The notes: generated by a model from the letters alone, not told the origin. A DNA stretch of 64,000 bases from Adenanthera pavonina (GCA_026686845.1 JAIVEN010000015.1:2495001-2559000), one strand, 5' to 3'. Counted from the first letter of the stretch, positions 12,964-26,303 are shown. Program-made: numbers and translations.

Positions 12964-14966
12964 ATTCATAGTCCACCATCTTTGAGATTCACACTCATTC
13001 GTCTTCAATTGTTTTTTTTTCTTTAAGTATCGATCGCTTAAATGTTATACATCCAACTTTAAAAAAAAATATTAAATAACTCAAATTATAAAAAAAACTA
13101 ATATTATTTTATTAAAATACTCTTATTTATTTGGTTTTATTTTCAAGACAAACACTTGACTCCCCTATCACTATTATATTAATGAAAAATAAAATAATAT
13201 AAAGAATAAGAAATACTTTATTGAATTTTAAATTATGAATTGTAAATAATATTAGTTATCATAAATTTAATACTGACGTTGATATCGATTATATAAAGTG
13301 TAAGATGAAAACCATTTCTATTTTTTAAAATTTTTATTTTTGCTAGTTTAATTTCTAAATAAGATTAATTTTTTATATTTTAATTAAAATATTAAAATGT
13401 AAAACTAATAAAGAAAGTCAATAGGGATGCAGAGGCATCGGATTCTGGGAAGGATGTGGATGTTGGACGCACATTCAAGTCATATGAGGAGGGTTCATAA
13501 GCCAACCCTCTCTATCTTGCACCATCCCCTCTATTGGTGGATCTCACGCTTTCCACGTCCTTTTATAGGGTTCTCCTGTATTCTTCACGCGCTTCTGTTT
13601 CTTTTTCCATTTTTCACTCATTCATCCCATATATCATTGCACAGTGTGACCACGCGCAGTACTTGAGAAATAGGCTCTCGCAAGCGGATTACGTTCTCCT
13701 GCATGAGATACCACGGGTGAAGCCGTCAGTGTTCTTTCTTAATATGCCCGACAATATATCAATAATAAAATGATTAAAATATACGAAAAATTATAATATA
13801 ATACCCTATTTATTAGATTTGAACAGAACAGTTTATTGCCCCACTTTTAACTCATTAATATATTAATATCATCAATATAAACTATAAAATAAATAAAAAT
13901 TGTAACTATTTACAAATCGTGCAGTTTCTTTTGATTCTGTACATTATTTTTTATTCTTTTAATTTTTTATGCATTTTATTAAACTCAATATAATTTTATT
14001 TTCATTTGCTTGATATTTATTCTCATGATTTAAAGTTTATAAAGATAAATAAAATTTTTTGAAAACGTTTTTATTCTCTCATACAGAAAAATATCTGGTT
14101 TTTTTAATATATATAATTGAAATGAATAGAATTTTATTCTAACCATAAGTTGTACAAATTCTCTTAAGTTTTTTTAAATTATGACCAATCTTAATTTTCT
14201 GTTTGAAATATGAGTTTTATTCTGACTATAAGTTTTTTGAATAAAATATTTTTATTAGCTTCAATACATATTAAATAATATTTATGTTAGTAAATAATTT
14301 TTTGAAAATTAAAACTATACTTAAATATAGGATTATTTTTATTTTTATGAAATTTTAACTAATTTATTTTTTTTTGGTAGCAATTCAACTTTATTTTTAT
14401 CACACCAATTATAATTCTCCTAACAATTACAAACTTATTAAATATATATTTACGAACATAAGTATATTATTTATATTTCAAAATTAAAAAATATTTCACT
14501 GTTCAGAACTCAAAATAAACTTATTGACATGAAATTTTACGAAACATATTTTCAAGAAAATTATATTACCGTTTTCACAAAAAAATTATTGTAATAAAAT
14601 TTTTTCAATCAAAATTAATTTAACAAAATATATTTTTATTGGGAGAAAATATGCAATTTTTTATGATAAAGATGGTGCAGGTCTTTCTAATTCTATCAGG
14701 AAAAGAACAGTTAATCCAGAGATCACACATTTTTTTATTACGGTGGACCATATGCCCTTTTGAAGTGCCACGTGTACTAAAAGTCGGGTTAATTTCCCAC
14801 TTCCGTGGACGCAACTGCACTGGATCATAGCCCCCCCTAACTCGGAGGTCGGAGCTTCATTGATATCAACGACTGCTGTATACGTTATCAAACGCAGTCA
14901 CCTTTTCTGGTTCTCGGATTTCCCTCCAACTTGTTAGAAAGAGAGAAGGAGAGTGGACACGGATCT

Positions 14967-14986
14967 AGAGAGAGAGAGAGAGAGAA
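14967..14986. repeat. (GA)n microsatellite
   Basis: Run of AG dinucleotides. GA runs of this kind are common near plant transcription starts, and this one is about 1.1 kb upstream of the F-box start codon. Confidence 0.85.
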
Positions 14987-15400
14987 AGAAAAATAAATCA
15001 TACTATACTAGCATTTTTTTATCTATTTTTTCAGTTTTTTTTTATTATGGATAATCTTATAGTGGAGATGTGTTTTTGACATCCACAAAAATTATAGTTT
15101 CACTTGTTCTTTTAATTTCCAATTAAATTCTTGTTTAACGTTAGCCGGTCATCTTTTGCATGATTTACTGTTTTTTCTCGTTTGTTTGACCACCACCTGT
15201 TCGTTATATTGGCATATTGCCCCAAACTTAGAAGAAGAAGAAGCGTTAAGGGGAGTTCTGTGAATACTGAGGGGATATTGAGGTGTGGTGAAGAATCTGT
15301 TGGAGTGGAGGGGAGGAGGAGGACAGGACCCCACCCTTCCATTCATCATCTTCTTCATCAAATCTCTTTTATCTTCTTCTGTATACTGGACATCCTGAAA

Positions 15401-16060
15401 TTGTTGTCCTTTGGATAATTCATTTTCCATTTATTTTTGTAAATCTTGTTTTGGGTGCACCTAAATAGTGCCTTCAATTCCAGATACCCAGATCTGTTAT
15501 GGACCCATACTGTTCCTAAAAACAACTGGTTCCTTTAACCAATAGAGTCAGAGATTTTGAAGAGATATGGGTCTTTGTATCTAGACTTATCTTCATTTTT
15601 TCAAGCGATTTCTTTTTTACAGGTGTCAGAAAACCTGACAGCAGATCCTGCTACTCCACCTCCATTAGCTTCCTGGTTTCACCTTCCCCTCCTTTTAGGA
15701 CCCATTTCTACATATGAATGACAGCTGTTAAGTTGTCTGTACGTATTTTTGGTTATCCATAACAGTGGTTCAAGGAAATTTCCATTGCTTTTCGACGCTG
15801 TGAAATTCTATCCACTATATAATATATATTCTGATCAAACGTGGAAGAGAAGGCCCACCATTGGGTTTTGATGGGCACTGTTGAACCAATAAGAATCAAG
15901 GTTCTAAATTCTAAATTGCCTCATTTTTCATCAGGGGGGACTCAAACAGTGAGTGACACCTTTGGGTTTCCTCTTATTACCCATCGCTCGCTTTTCCTCT
16001 CTGGACTCTATTGCGTATGCCGAACTCAAATTTGACCCGTAAGAGATTTCCTCCTTTCTA
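15401..16060 (+). other. Probable promoter / 5' untranslated region of the F-box gene
   Basis: Moderate-GC, pyrimidine-rich stretch directly before the ATG at 16061. A TATA-like stretch (ACTATATAATATATA) lies at about 15814-15828. The exact transcription start and any 5' intron cannot be fixed from sequence alone. Confidence 0.4.
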
Positions 16061-19000
16061 ATGCTTCTTTACTTCATCACTTGTATCTCTTTCTTGCTGT
16101 TTCTGAAGTCTCTTCCTCTCAAACCACAACAGCCGTGGACAAGTGATTTGAGATTGATCTCCCTTGTGTTTTGCAGAGAGTTGTTGTCTGTAAAATCAGA
16201 TTCCAAGTTGATAGCCTATCGTCTCTTTCTTGGTTTTCCCCGTCAAATCCCTTCAAGAATGTCCCTGGTGAAGAAGATGGCCTTTACTTCAAGAGTTGAG
16301 AATGTTGAGGATTCCCAGGACGCTTCACTGTTAGAATTGCCAGAGCTGGTCTTGGAATGCATTCTGGAGAAGCTACCTCCTCCAGCTCTTTGTCAAATGG
16401 CAGGTGTTTGCCGTTCCTTGAGGGAGAGAAGTATCAGTGATTACTTTTGGGAGAGGCACATGAAACAGAAATGGGGTAAGATTATTGGTAAAGCTGCTTA
16501 TAGGGAGTGGCAGTGGCATATTGCTTCAAAACAAGATATTGGCAGTTTAAAACATGGGAAGCATAGGGGATTGAGGAGGTTTCTATCTCTTAATTGGTCA
16601 TTTTCATGGATGAGATTAAAGGGTGATGTGAATAATAATACCAGCAACCAGCCAAGTTCCTTGCCAGTTGATTCTGTCATGACTTGGTATCTCGCTCTTG
16701 AGAATGGCAATTTCTGGTTCCCTGCTCAGGTTTATAACCGTGAGGTATGAATATGGCGAATCTCTTTGTGGCTTTTCTGTTAAAAACTTTACACCTGCCA
16801 TGAGACCCGCAGAAAGATAATGAAAGTTTCTTGGAATTTTATTGGATCAAGACGATTTTCCCCCTCACAAGTTATGCTTTTTTCTGTTAAAGATTTGTAT
16901 TTACCTTGGTACCCACAAACATAAAAAGAGGTTTCTTGGGTTGTAACCGTATTCAGAGGAATTTGTTTGCTCACAAGTTACGTTAGTGATTTTCCTGTCA
17001 AAAATTTATAATTACCATGATAGCCACAAAAATGAAACAGAAAGTTTCTTGGATTTTAACTGAATTTAGAGGATTTAGTTTTCTTACATTTGTGATGCTG
17101 GTGGTGTAGAATGGTCATGTTGGATTCGTGTTATCTTGCTATGATGCTGAGCTGAGCTACGATCGACACACGGACACCTTCCAAGCTAGGTAATTAGACA
17201 TGATTTCTTGGTGATCATACACTTATCTGTGTCATACCATACAATGATGTGTGTGATAAATTTGCTCAAAAAAAAATGGTGGAAGAGTTTGCATAAGGAA
17301 AATATGACAGGAAAAAGAAAATATGAGCTTGGATCTGGTGGCATAATTATTGATATGCTGTCTTACAGGTATCCTCCACATGGAAGAAGGGCAGTTGCAA
17401 TAGAGAATGGCATCCCATGGGAAAGGCTTAGAGCTCCGCCAACTGATACTCCCCCTCATGATCTTCATATCTCTGACTGTTTGAACGATTTGCGTCCTGG
17501 TGATCACATAGAGATTCAGTGGAGGAGAAACAAAGAATTCCCTTATGGTTTGTTCCTCTCTCCATCTTGGTCTTCTACTGCTCCAACTAATTACTTTGGC
17601 TGTAAAATTTGCGGTATCAGTAAAGTTTAAACTGAACAAAATAAAAGTGATTGAAGGCCGAGAAAAAGGGAAAATAAAAAGGGAAGAAGGGATACAAAAT
17701 GCAGGACCATAGTCTTTATCTTCTGGAAAAGTACAAAGAAAGGATTTTTGAGCCTTGAACATAATTTTTTTTTCATTCAATCTTAGTACATTTTGATCTT
17801 TCATGGGGAAGGGGGAAAAGATCTTAGAATGTTAGGAAGCTCATGTATTTCTTCTTGATAACGTAATGGTCGGAAAAATATTTCGATTTACACAACATTG
17901 TTAGATTTTAATGGTATGAGAACCATCTTGTGTCACATAGATTTTCAGACCATAACTTGTACCTTTGTTTTTGGGGCCTGCTCTTAATATATATTTTTTA
18001 ACAAATAACTTTTTTAAATACACTATAACAAAGAAGCAATTTGGTGTTTGGTCCAATTATCCAAACACTTTTAACAACATTATTTGTGTGGGTCAAACAC
18101 AAATTGAAAAAGGAAAAGTGTACTGTTTCCTTTAAAGAAAAAACTTCATTTTGTGCAACTGAACGGCTACTTATTAAACAAAAAAAAAATCTTGTGGATT
18201 TGTATCTGCAGAAATGGACTCAAATTATTGACCTTAAATTAATTGACCCACGATGAGATATACCTTTCTTGCAGGCTGGTGGTATGGTGTTGTAGGTCAC
18301 TTGGAGTCATGTGATGGGAATGCACACTACTGCCGTTGTCATAATAGTGGTAAGTTCATCTCATTTTCCTGTTAGATGATTGTTATAATCTTTCATTTAA
18401 TTGGCGTTCTTTTCCTCCTTTAAACTAGAATCATATCCTGTCTATGATCATCCATTGTATCACTAAAATGATATGATTTAGCCATATAACAACTAAATTG
18501 TGGTAGGATTTAGATGAATTCTATTTTTTCGGAAGCAACTGGATATTTGTATCTGTCTTTATGGTGAGGAGAAAGAAAGGAATTAAGGGAAGGATGAAGT
18601 CTCATACATACATATTAAACATTATAATCTTTTGTATTATGGAGGACATAAAGGAAAGAAGTGACATAAAAGTTTACTTTGATAGAAGAGACCAGAATTT
18701 TGGCTATTTTATTTTCATGGTTTTAATATATTAAACGTGGACCACCTGTTATGCTATTGGGATGGTCCCCTAGACATATCATGGTCAGTGTGTTATCATT
18801 GCCACCAACACATTGATAACTTATGTCTCAGTGGATTCTTTAATGGCCAACTATGCTAAAAGAACTCAATTTCCCTTATGAGGTTCTGTTTCAAATCTAG
18901 TAGGAATCTTTATGCTATGTGGGGCACTGGGGCTACCCTAATTATTATAAACCTCCAACTTCTGTTTCCATTTTTCTGATCTCTTTGCAAGGTGGCCATG

Positions 19001-20186
19001 ATTACCCACAACGTTCTGTTGAGGTAACTATCAAACATTGCTTTTCCAACGGATAACAATAACATCAAAAGGAAGGTTAATATTGGAAAGTAGTTATCAT
19101 TCATCTGTCTGGCAGGGATATACTAATGTCTAATAGAGAAAACTTAGGTAAAGTTCTTGAGCTGTGTATTATCAGATGACAGATATCCTAATGGGAGTAT
19201 AATATTTGGAAGTAGTTTTACTATTCATGTTGATATTATTGGGCTTTTTCAGAAAGCGCTTCCATATATCACAATTCTAATCTAGTAGTAAATACTTAAG
19301 ATTTGTGCCTTTTGCTAAGAATATCATGTACAGCGCAATACCTGTCTCAATGAGATTTTTCCTATCTCTCTGTCCTCAGAACTCTTATTTCTTTTGAAAA
19401 ACTCTTTTTGTCGTATATTCCCATGTCGCTTGGCATTTTGTTTATTGGTTGCTTGGGTAGGCATGAAAATGGTAACTTTCACCTATTTTGACTGGGGCCC
19501 TATTGTAATTGTGTTTCCAACTTTGCATTAAACTTCTCTTAAATGATTTCATATATAACTTTGTAATGTCCTCTCCTTTTAAACTTATTTTTCCTTTTGA
19601 TTTCTTGTGTTGAGATAATTTCTCTCTGGTGTTTTTTCAAGTGACGACACCTGGGACTTTTCTGTTATACTGTTGGCAAACTGTCTAACCACCAAAACCT
19701 TTTGCTCTAAATATTGCATTAGCTGTCATAACTAGAAAGAGCAATCTGCTGCAATGAACTTGTGAGAAATGAAATTCAAGGAGCTTTTTCTGTTATATAT
19801 AATTTATTCCTCTATAAGTGTATCTCATCAAATGAAAAAATTTAAGATAAAAAAAGTGCTGGAAACAGGGGATAGCTATCATTTTTCACTTGTGCAAGAG
19901 TCAGGACATCGACCTTGTTATAGCTATAACCTTATCGTTGAAAGGGGTTTCTGAGGATTGAAACGCAACTTATTTGATGCTGAATGTCTTTGCTGCAGAC
20001 ACAATTGTGCTACAGTTCAACCAGTATACACCCGGCTCGCGATGGAGACTAACAAACATCAGTAGGAAAAACCATAGGGAGGAGGGAAATGAGGCTGATG
20101 GATTCTATGGAGGAATCAGAAAGATTTACGGTGAGAGTGAGATTGCCACCTGGAAACGCCTTTGGCCTGCTCAAGTCTTGGACTAG
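16061..20186 (+). CDS. F-box protein, At2g26850/At2g41170-like
   Basis: Five exons: 16061-16744, 17110-17189, 17369-17547, 18275-18349 and 19999-20186. All introns are GT-AG and the total is 1206 nt, 401 residues. F-box proteins are substrate receptors of SCF ubiquitin ligases, binding SKP1 through the F-box. Residues 1-18 are strongly hydrophobic (FITCISFLLFL), a possible membrane anchor or signal. The F-box lies at about 89-130 (LLELPELVLECILEKLPPPAL). After it comes the conserved C-terminal part of this plant subfamily, with many Trp/Tyr residues (WYLALENGNFWFPAQVY, PYGWWYGVVGHLESC, IATWKRLWPAQVLD), rather than kelch or LRR repeats. The first ATG gives the hydrophobic N-terminus usual for the group; an internal ATG at 16259 would remove it. 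Intron 1 contains a threefold tandem repeat. The substrate is unknown. Confidence 0.9.
16775..17095 (+). repeat. Three diverged ~108-bp tandem repeats in F-box intron 1
   Basis: Units start at about 16775, 16882 and 16992. Each begins TTCTGTTAAA/TCCTGTCAAA and continues with a TTACC-like block. The shared core AAGTTTCTTGGA/AGGTTTCTTGGG is followed by a TTTT..AGAGGA..T block and CACAAGTTA. Together they make up almost all of intron 1. Confidence 0.75.
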
Positions 20187-21583
20187 TAGGAACTGCATCA
20201 GATCTCAGTTTTTCCATGGTTAGCTTAAATTCAAGATAGAAACCTACTTTCATGAACCGAAGAGAGGGGGTTGTAGAACATGAAGTGAGCAGCTTCTCAT
20301 TCAGCCAAATGCACAATGGAGAGAGCATGCTGTTTTCTTCTGTATCCCCCACTTCTATCATTGTGTCATTTATTTCATGGGAAAATATACTCATGTGATT
20401 TCCGTCAATGTAGATTACTTTCCCTTTATGCTTAAATGATGTAGAAACATTCATTCCACTATATATAGAATCTAGCTTCTAATCTCAAGTTTGCTCCTCT
20501 CAGATTACACTGGGCTGCAAGATGGTTCTGACAAAAATTATCAGGACAATTATATTTTAAGGTCAAAATAATAAATTTATTACAAAATATAACTTGTTAC
20601 TGCTCATTCTCTAAATTTTACTATTTAATATTCTAGGTTTTACAACTTTTTATAAGTTAAAATTTTTCTTTATAATTAATTTACTCTATTGTTCCTAAAT
20701 GTAATTCACCCAAAATTGTATGTAAATGTATCATTAGCAATATGCTTTATAGAATGCTTTCTGTTTCTCTTCAAAAATTAAATTTTGTTTTAGACTATAA
20801 TTAATGATTTTAAATACGCATCCTCTGTAATCTACAATACAGTTGCGGATGCGAGCATCTAGTGTTTCTTTCCCCATGAAAACTATATTGCAGGATTCTC
20901 CTTTGGTCGATGGATTGTTTGAGAAATTGATCTTCTATGCATGCGACTAATATTGAAAAGCTGACACGTATTGAAAATTTTCTTTTTGTTTGGAATTTTG
21001 GCCTCTGTAAATTGAAGATTTTGATCACATTGAAATTCATTTCCAAAAATTTTTTTAAGAAAATCCCATAGATTAAGTGTCACATCATCATTGCATGATG
21101 ATTAAACCGTGCCATTATATCCCTTGACTCTGTTAGCTCCATCAACATGAAGATAGTATAGGTGATGGAAATCTTTTTTTCACTTTCCGGTAAGAAAGGA
21201 GACCTAAGCCATATATCAGCATCTACAGAGGATTAAAAAGGGTTTGATTTCTCTACTGCATGAAGAGAGAAGGAAATATGGGTGGGGTGGGTCACGCTTT
21301 ACAAGAGTTTGTTCGCTTATGAAGGGGGTGATTTCTTCTCTGTTGCGTGCAGCACAATATCATAATGATTGATTTTAAAGTTGCCATAATTTGTACAAAA
21401 ATAAAATCAACATGAAGAAACATACCCCAACAAACTATTTGCCAATCCAAATGGATAAATTTTGAAAAAGAGAAAAAAAGACAGACAATAAATTAATAAT
21501 ACCCCGTTACACACACAAGGAATCTATCTGCAAGCTGTAGTATTTAGCTCATTCTACATTCCTCAATGATTTGTGTTGCTGAA
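20187..21583. other. Interval between the convergent F-box and DUF1645 genes
   Basis: Contains the 3' untranslated parts of both neighbours and nothing else recognisable. AATAAA-type signals lie near 20568 on the plus strand. No RNA gene or repeat is evident. Confidence 0.5.
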
Positions 21584-22579
21584 TCACTTCACATACTTTC
21601 CTCCATATCCCAAGCAAAGAAGAAGCCTAGGCTTGTAACTTGTTATTGTCATTTTCTTCACTGGTTCATCCTTTTGATCTTTCAACTTGTGTTGACCACT
21701 TGCTTTCCCAAATAGAAACTCCATTATCTTTTCTCTCTCCCCCTTCCTTGTCCATGCCCCACCACTTTCTCTCTCTTCTTTGCTTCTGTTGAGCCTATTG
21801 GGCCCATTCTTGCCCACCCCAACTTGTCTGACCCTCCTTGCAAACACCAACCCTTTGGGCTCACATAGCATGATTTTTGGGCTTCTTGATGTTGGAATCA
21901 AGGGCTCTTTTGGACCTTCACATTGTAGCTCACATGGCCTACAATGACCCTCACTACTGGACCTGTTTGGGCCTTTGCCTCTAAACGGTGATACTGACCT
22001 AGTCCTTCTAATACCATCTCTTCCCTTTGATTTCCCTCTCCTTCCTTCTCCCCTTACCACCTCCAAAGCAACCATGAAAGGATCAAAATCATCATTCCAC
22101 AAACTTTGCCCCGAAAACGGCAGCCTCATTGACGACCCAAATGACCTTGACGACAAAGACACCATCGAGCTCGGTGTGATCAATTCCCTACCACTTCTAT
22201 TTTGAAGCCTTGGAGGAAGCTTGAGAGGAGGCAGTCCTAATGGCAAGACCTTACCATCACAAAATAGCTCATCAGCAAATGCCATGGTTCGTAATGAATC
22301 CTCACTCTTCCTTTGAAGCCTTCGCTTCTGCTTCTCGTCATCATCATCTTCTTCTTTGCTCATATCAGCTTCAAGATCACAAGGATCAATGAAACGATGA
22401 CTAGTTTCAAATTCAAATTCAAACTCATCTTGATCAAGAACAAAAGCATATATTGAACTTGTCTTGGGACTAGTTGGCACACTGTAGAAGAACATGTTGT
22501 CTTCTTGGCTGCAGCTGCTAGCTCCTGCGCTTGTGGCTGCACTTATGCAGGGAAGTTCACCTGAGAAAGAGATGTCCAT
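21584..22579 (-). CDS. DUF1645-family protein (probable)
   Basis: Single exon, 331 residues. The protein is basic and Ser-rich without a signal peptide or membrane segment, so it is probably nuclear or cytosolic. Features seen are FEFEFE at 53-58, an acidic/basic stretch at 74-92 (EEDDDDEKQKRR), ADELFCDGKVLPL at 102-114 and RRTRSVSPFR at about 195. The last part is basic, with an EFLFGK motif. The FEF motif near the N-terminus followed by ADELF.(D/N)GK..PL is the hallmark of plant DUF1645 proteins, which have been linked to stress responses and growth but have no known biochemical activity. The start at 22579 is the first ATG downstream of a good TATA box. It is convergent with the F-box gene. 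Confidence 0.75.
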   Translation of the reverse strand: MDISFSGELPCISAATSAGASSCSQEDNMFFYSVPTSPKTSSIYAFVLDQDEFEFEFETSHRFIDPCDLEADMSKEEDDDDEKQKRRLQRKSEDSLRTMAFADELFCDGKVLPLGLPPLKLPPRLQNRSGRELITPSSMVSLSSRSFGSSMRLPFSGQSLWNDDFDPFMVALEVVRGEGRRGKSKGRDGIRRTRSVSPFRGKGPNRSSSEGHCRPCELQCEGPKEPLIPTSRSPKIMLCEPKGLVFARRVRQVGVGKNGPNRLNRSKEERESGGAWTRKGEREKIMEFLFGKASGQHKLKDQKDEPVKKMTITSYKPRLLLCLGYGGKYVK

Positions 22580-22740
22580 GTGTTTAGGACAGAGATTAAG
22601 CTATGAAGAAGGTAATAGCAAGAAGAGATATTGATGATACAGTTATAATTATGAAGCGAATGATTTGAAAGATTGCAGAAATTTAAGAGATTTCTGTAGT
22701 GTTGAGCTTTTTGCTCCTGAAAATGAGGGAGAGACCATTT

Positions 22741-22751
22741 ATTATATATAT
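22741..22751 (-). promoter_or_regulatory. TATA box of the DUF1645-type gene
   Basis: Read on the minus strand the site is TATATATAATA. It lies about 160 bases before the start codon at 22579, giving an expected transcription start near 22715 and a 5' leader of about 135 bases. Confidence 0.6.
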
Positions 22752-23113
22752 CAAGAGATTTCTTGTCTTCCTCCAAAGTAATATTCAAAGTTCAAACGAA
22801 ACTACAGGTATAACAAATTTTATATTAATGGATTCATTTATTTGCATTTCTTATTTTCTTAATTTGGAATTAAGCTTTAGTATCAATGTTTAAGCTAATT
22901 TTATAAGATCAAAATTGAATTAAATAAATCTTGTGCTTTACTATGTTGGACATTATTGATGAAGCAGTTCATAAATAGTCAAACGCGTCATTTGTTTATC
23001 CTATAAACGAGTCAATTCAGGATGTTTTGCTGAGTTATGACTGTCTTTTTGTCTTTTCATGAATTATTAATGGCAATTATATATCCTTAATTAATTACCA
23101 AGGATATAGTTTG

Positions 23114-23381
23114 TACTCCCTCCATAGATAATCCATATATAAGATCTTTTATCTTAATCCTAAATATAAAACACTTTATAATATATGAGGTAATATTTAT
23201 TATACATTTTCAAAAAATATCCCTATTTAATGTATCCAAAGAGAAAAAGAGAAAGATTAAATAAGGGTAGTTTTGGAAAAATATTAAAATTTTTTGAAAA
23301 ATTGAGATAGTTAATTAGTTTTAACTCCCTTTCTTAATTTGTGTGATTTGATTAAAATGATCTTATATTAAGGATTAGATA
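23114..23381 (+). mobile_element. Stowaway-like MITE, family A copy 3
   Basis: Starts TACTCCCTCCATAGA and ends TTATATTAAGGATTAGA. It matches copy 2 along its length, including ATAAGATCTTTTATC, TATTTATTATACATTTTC, AATGTATCCAAAGAGAAA and TAAATAAGGGTAGTTTT. Confidence 0.8.
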
Positions 23382-23432
23382 TCTTGTAATGATATTCATA
23401 TTTGTAATTTTCTCATGATATATAAGAAATGA

Positions 23433-23817
23433 TTAAGTGCATATTTGGTTCCACGTTTTGCAAACGTAATCATGGTTTTCTAAAAGATTTGTTTGGTCAA
23501 ACACAGATGAAATGTAAATTGACTTTTTGAAAAATAAAAAATGGGTTAAACTGTGGTTTTGGAAAAGGAGGGGAAAAGTTACTTTTCCTTTAACAAAACG
23601 TGGGTTTTGAAAAAGGAGAAACAAATTTACTCTATATTATACATCTAAAAGTACTTTTAACCCCTATCATCTAAACAGATTTTTTGTCAAACTTACTTTT
23701 ACAAAAAGAATATCCAAACATAACAACTTCTAACAACCTTACTTTATCTAAACCTCATTTTTACAAACTTCATTTATCTTAACTTAATTTTATAAAACGG
23801 ATAACCAAACGGGCCCT
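23433..23817. mobile_element. hAT/Tourist-like MITE with TTTGGTT termini
   Basis: The left end reads TTAAGTGCATATTTGGTTCC and the right end GGATAACCAAACGGGCCC(TAA), forming an imperfect terminal inverted repeat. The interior is non-coding and rich in AACTT and AAAAG words. A clear target-site duplication could not be fixed, so the superfamily is uncertain. Confidence 0.6.
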
Positions 23818-25750
23818 AAGTTTACCTAAAAAGTGGTTAAACGGCATCAGAAGCATGATTAGTTTAGAACTCACGGAAAAGATTATGGTATGATTATTAA
23901 TTTAATTTCGTTTAAGAAATCTCTAATCTAATGTATCTATATCTACTACTATGGTCAACGTCCAACCCGTGACTTATTCTACCATGTCTACCAACTTATT
24001 ACACACACACACACTCAACTCATTTACGGCATGATTATGCAAAAAATGCCGCTTTGTCTTCGTTTGATTAAAAGCCTGAGACATTTTCTCACGTATTATG
24101 TGAAGTTTGGGAAAATTTATTATTTATGAATAGTGCAGTTTGTTATTAGTTTTTTATTTATTTTTGCTATTGGTTTTATGTTAACAGAAAATAATCATTT
24201 TCTCTTTTCTCTTTTTTTTTTGAATTTTTTAAAGGGTATCAGATTATCCCCTTGCAAAACTGGATCAAAGGCCTAATAGAATTTACCTTGGTTGAAAGAT
24301 GGAGAAAAGAAGGGAAAAGAAAGCACCAAAAGCAATATTATTTTATTTATATAATATTTGTTATATTTAAGATGTGATTTTTCTCAAGTTTTAATGTCTT
24401 TTTTATTTTTTTATTTTGAGGCTTCAATTCTATTATTGTTTCTTTGTCATGTTGGTACGATAAACATTTTGATTTTTTTTTTTGGTGTGATTGTAATTAG
24501 ACTTTTCATTTTTATTATTATGCATTATTTCCCTACATTTCCTTTCTTGAAGGTTGAGAAGCCACCTCGCTTCATGGTTTTAGAATTTATATACTATATT
24601 TAAACTTAAATAATAAAACAATCAAAATATTATTTTTTTAATTCTTTCACGATATATATATATATATATCTATCAAAATTAGATGAGCTTGTATTGCATA
24701 AAGTTTGAATAATGAGTCACATTATATGTTACTTGCATAGATTTTATATTGACATTGATGATGACGCATTGCAATGAATCTAAAAAATATCTACTCTAGT
24801 TTTGGGGAAATTGTAAAAGTAAATTACCACATATAAACATTTATAAAAAATAAGTATTGGTTGAAAGAGATATTACAATGAAACCTCCTTTTGGAAAAAG
24901 TTTCCCATGAAATATGCAATAATCAAAACCCAAAAAACATACCATTCCCTATGTGTACAAAAATAAGAAGAAGAAAATCTTACAAACAAAAAGTTGAGAA
25001 ACCAAACATTCAGGACAGAACTGTCCACAGTTCACATTCAGTCTGTTCAAGAACAATAATAACATCACAATAAGGATTAAATAAATTGGTTTTTCACTTG
25101 GTCTCATCCTTTGTGGTAAAGCAAGTTTGAAATTAAGATTTGTTGAATCTCCACGGAGACCTCAATAGTATCTCTTTTACTTCCCCTCTTCAATCCACAC
25201 ACTATTAATCACCTAAATATTGTGAATTGTTAAATTTTTTATATTTTGTAATGAGATTAATATAATTGAAGTGAATATTGATTATATTGACATTACAAAA
25301 AACAAATGTGAAGTTGTGATGAAGAACTTTGCATTGAAAATTCATTGCAAATTTTATCAACTATATATACTTTTGTTTTATTTTGGAGTTTTCCATTGGA
25401 AAAAATTATTTACTTAAATTTATATATTTAAGATATTTTTAATCAAATTAGAATAAATCAATTTTAAATTTAAAAATAAGTTAAAATTATTCATAATAAG
25501 CTAAAACTTAAAATTATTCATAGCAAGAATTTACATATGCGATGTGTTAAAAAACTCACTTGTTATGACTTATGATCTGATTAGAAAATAGAGTACATAA
25601 GTTTAACTGTTTAAGTACTGAAATTTTTTTCTTTTTCCATTAACAATTTAATTTTAAACTTTTTTGAGAAATTTAATTTTAAAGTTATTTTTAATTTGGT
25701 CAATTTTATGTTTATTTCTATTTTCGACATAATCTGTCTTTTTTAGTGTC

Positions 25751-25758
25751 TATAAATT
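25751..25758 (+). promoter_or_regulatory. Candidate TATA box of the PPCS gene
   Basis: TATAAATT followed about 30 bases later by a pyrimidine-rich leader-like stretch (CCACCGTTTCCATTCCACCC). The start codon is at 26304. The 550-base distance suggests a 5' untranslated intron, possibly starting at a GGTGAG site near 25880. Confidence 0.4.
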
Positions 25759-26303
25759 AATGTCTTCTCCCACCGTTTCCATTCCACCCACCAAAAATTC
25801 TGTAGCGCATCACTTTCTTCACTTCGTCTCCATTCTCCTCCCTGACCGCATCACACTAGAATTTTGGGCCTCCTTGGGTGGTGAGCCCTTTGAATTTCTT
25901 CGTATTGTTCCGTTTATGTGTTCAATTTCCTCTAATTAAATTGAAGTTTTTTTCTTAAAAAAAAAAAAAAGTAGAAGAGAATCTTGCTTTGAATTTGAAT
26001 GGTTGAATTTGCTGTGCCTTTGATAAGCTGTGATAGGGTTCATTTGCTCCATTTTAGATTCTGTACTTCACATCGCGATCTATTGTGGTGTAAATTTTCA
26101 GTTCAAATTTGGATTATCACGTTGCTGTCTTAGTGATTTTGGATGGGTTTGCTTTCTTTGGATTTTGCGGTGGAATTGTTAAGTGGTAGTTTGTGAGGAT
26201 CTTCTTGTACGGGATGCTGATTTTTGTTGTAATTGACGTTTAAACGAGTTATATTATTGTCCATGGCTTATTTTTTGTTCATGGACTTGCAATCAAGTTA
26301 TGA

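Larger units (their letters stand above)
10546..15400. other. Gene-free AT-rich stretch with two GC-richer islands
   Basis: No gene is supported. Two islands stand out from the AT-rich background: about 13423-13770 and about 14655-14940. The second contains a perfect CACGTG G-box at 14769-14774 and precedes the F-box gene, so it could be distal promoter DNA. Short open frames in both islands overlap on both strands and show no family resemblance. Confidence 0.45.
22752..25740. other. Gene-free stretch with two MITEs
   Basis: Apart from the two MITEs at 23114 and 23433, nothing coding is recognised. There is an AT microsatellite at 24652-24669 and a CA run at 24001-24013. Confidence 0.5.

Noticed and set aside
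13427..13773. Two overlapping plus-strand open frames of 79 codons
   Set aside because: They overlap in different frames, have no domain, signal or neighbouring exon, and are explained by the local rise in GC.
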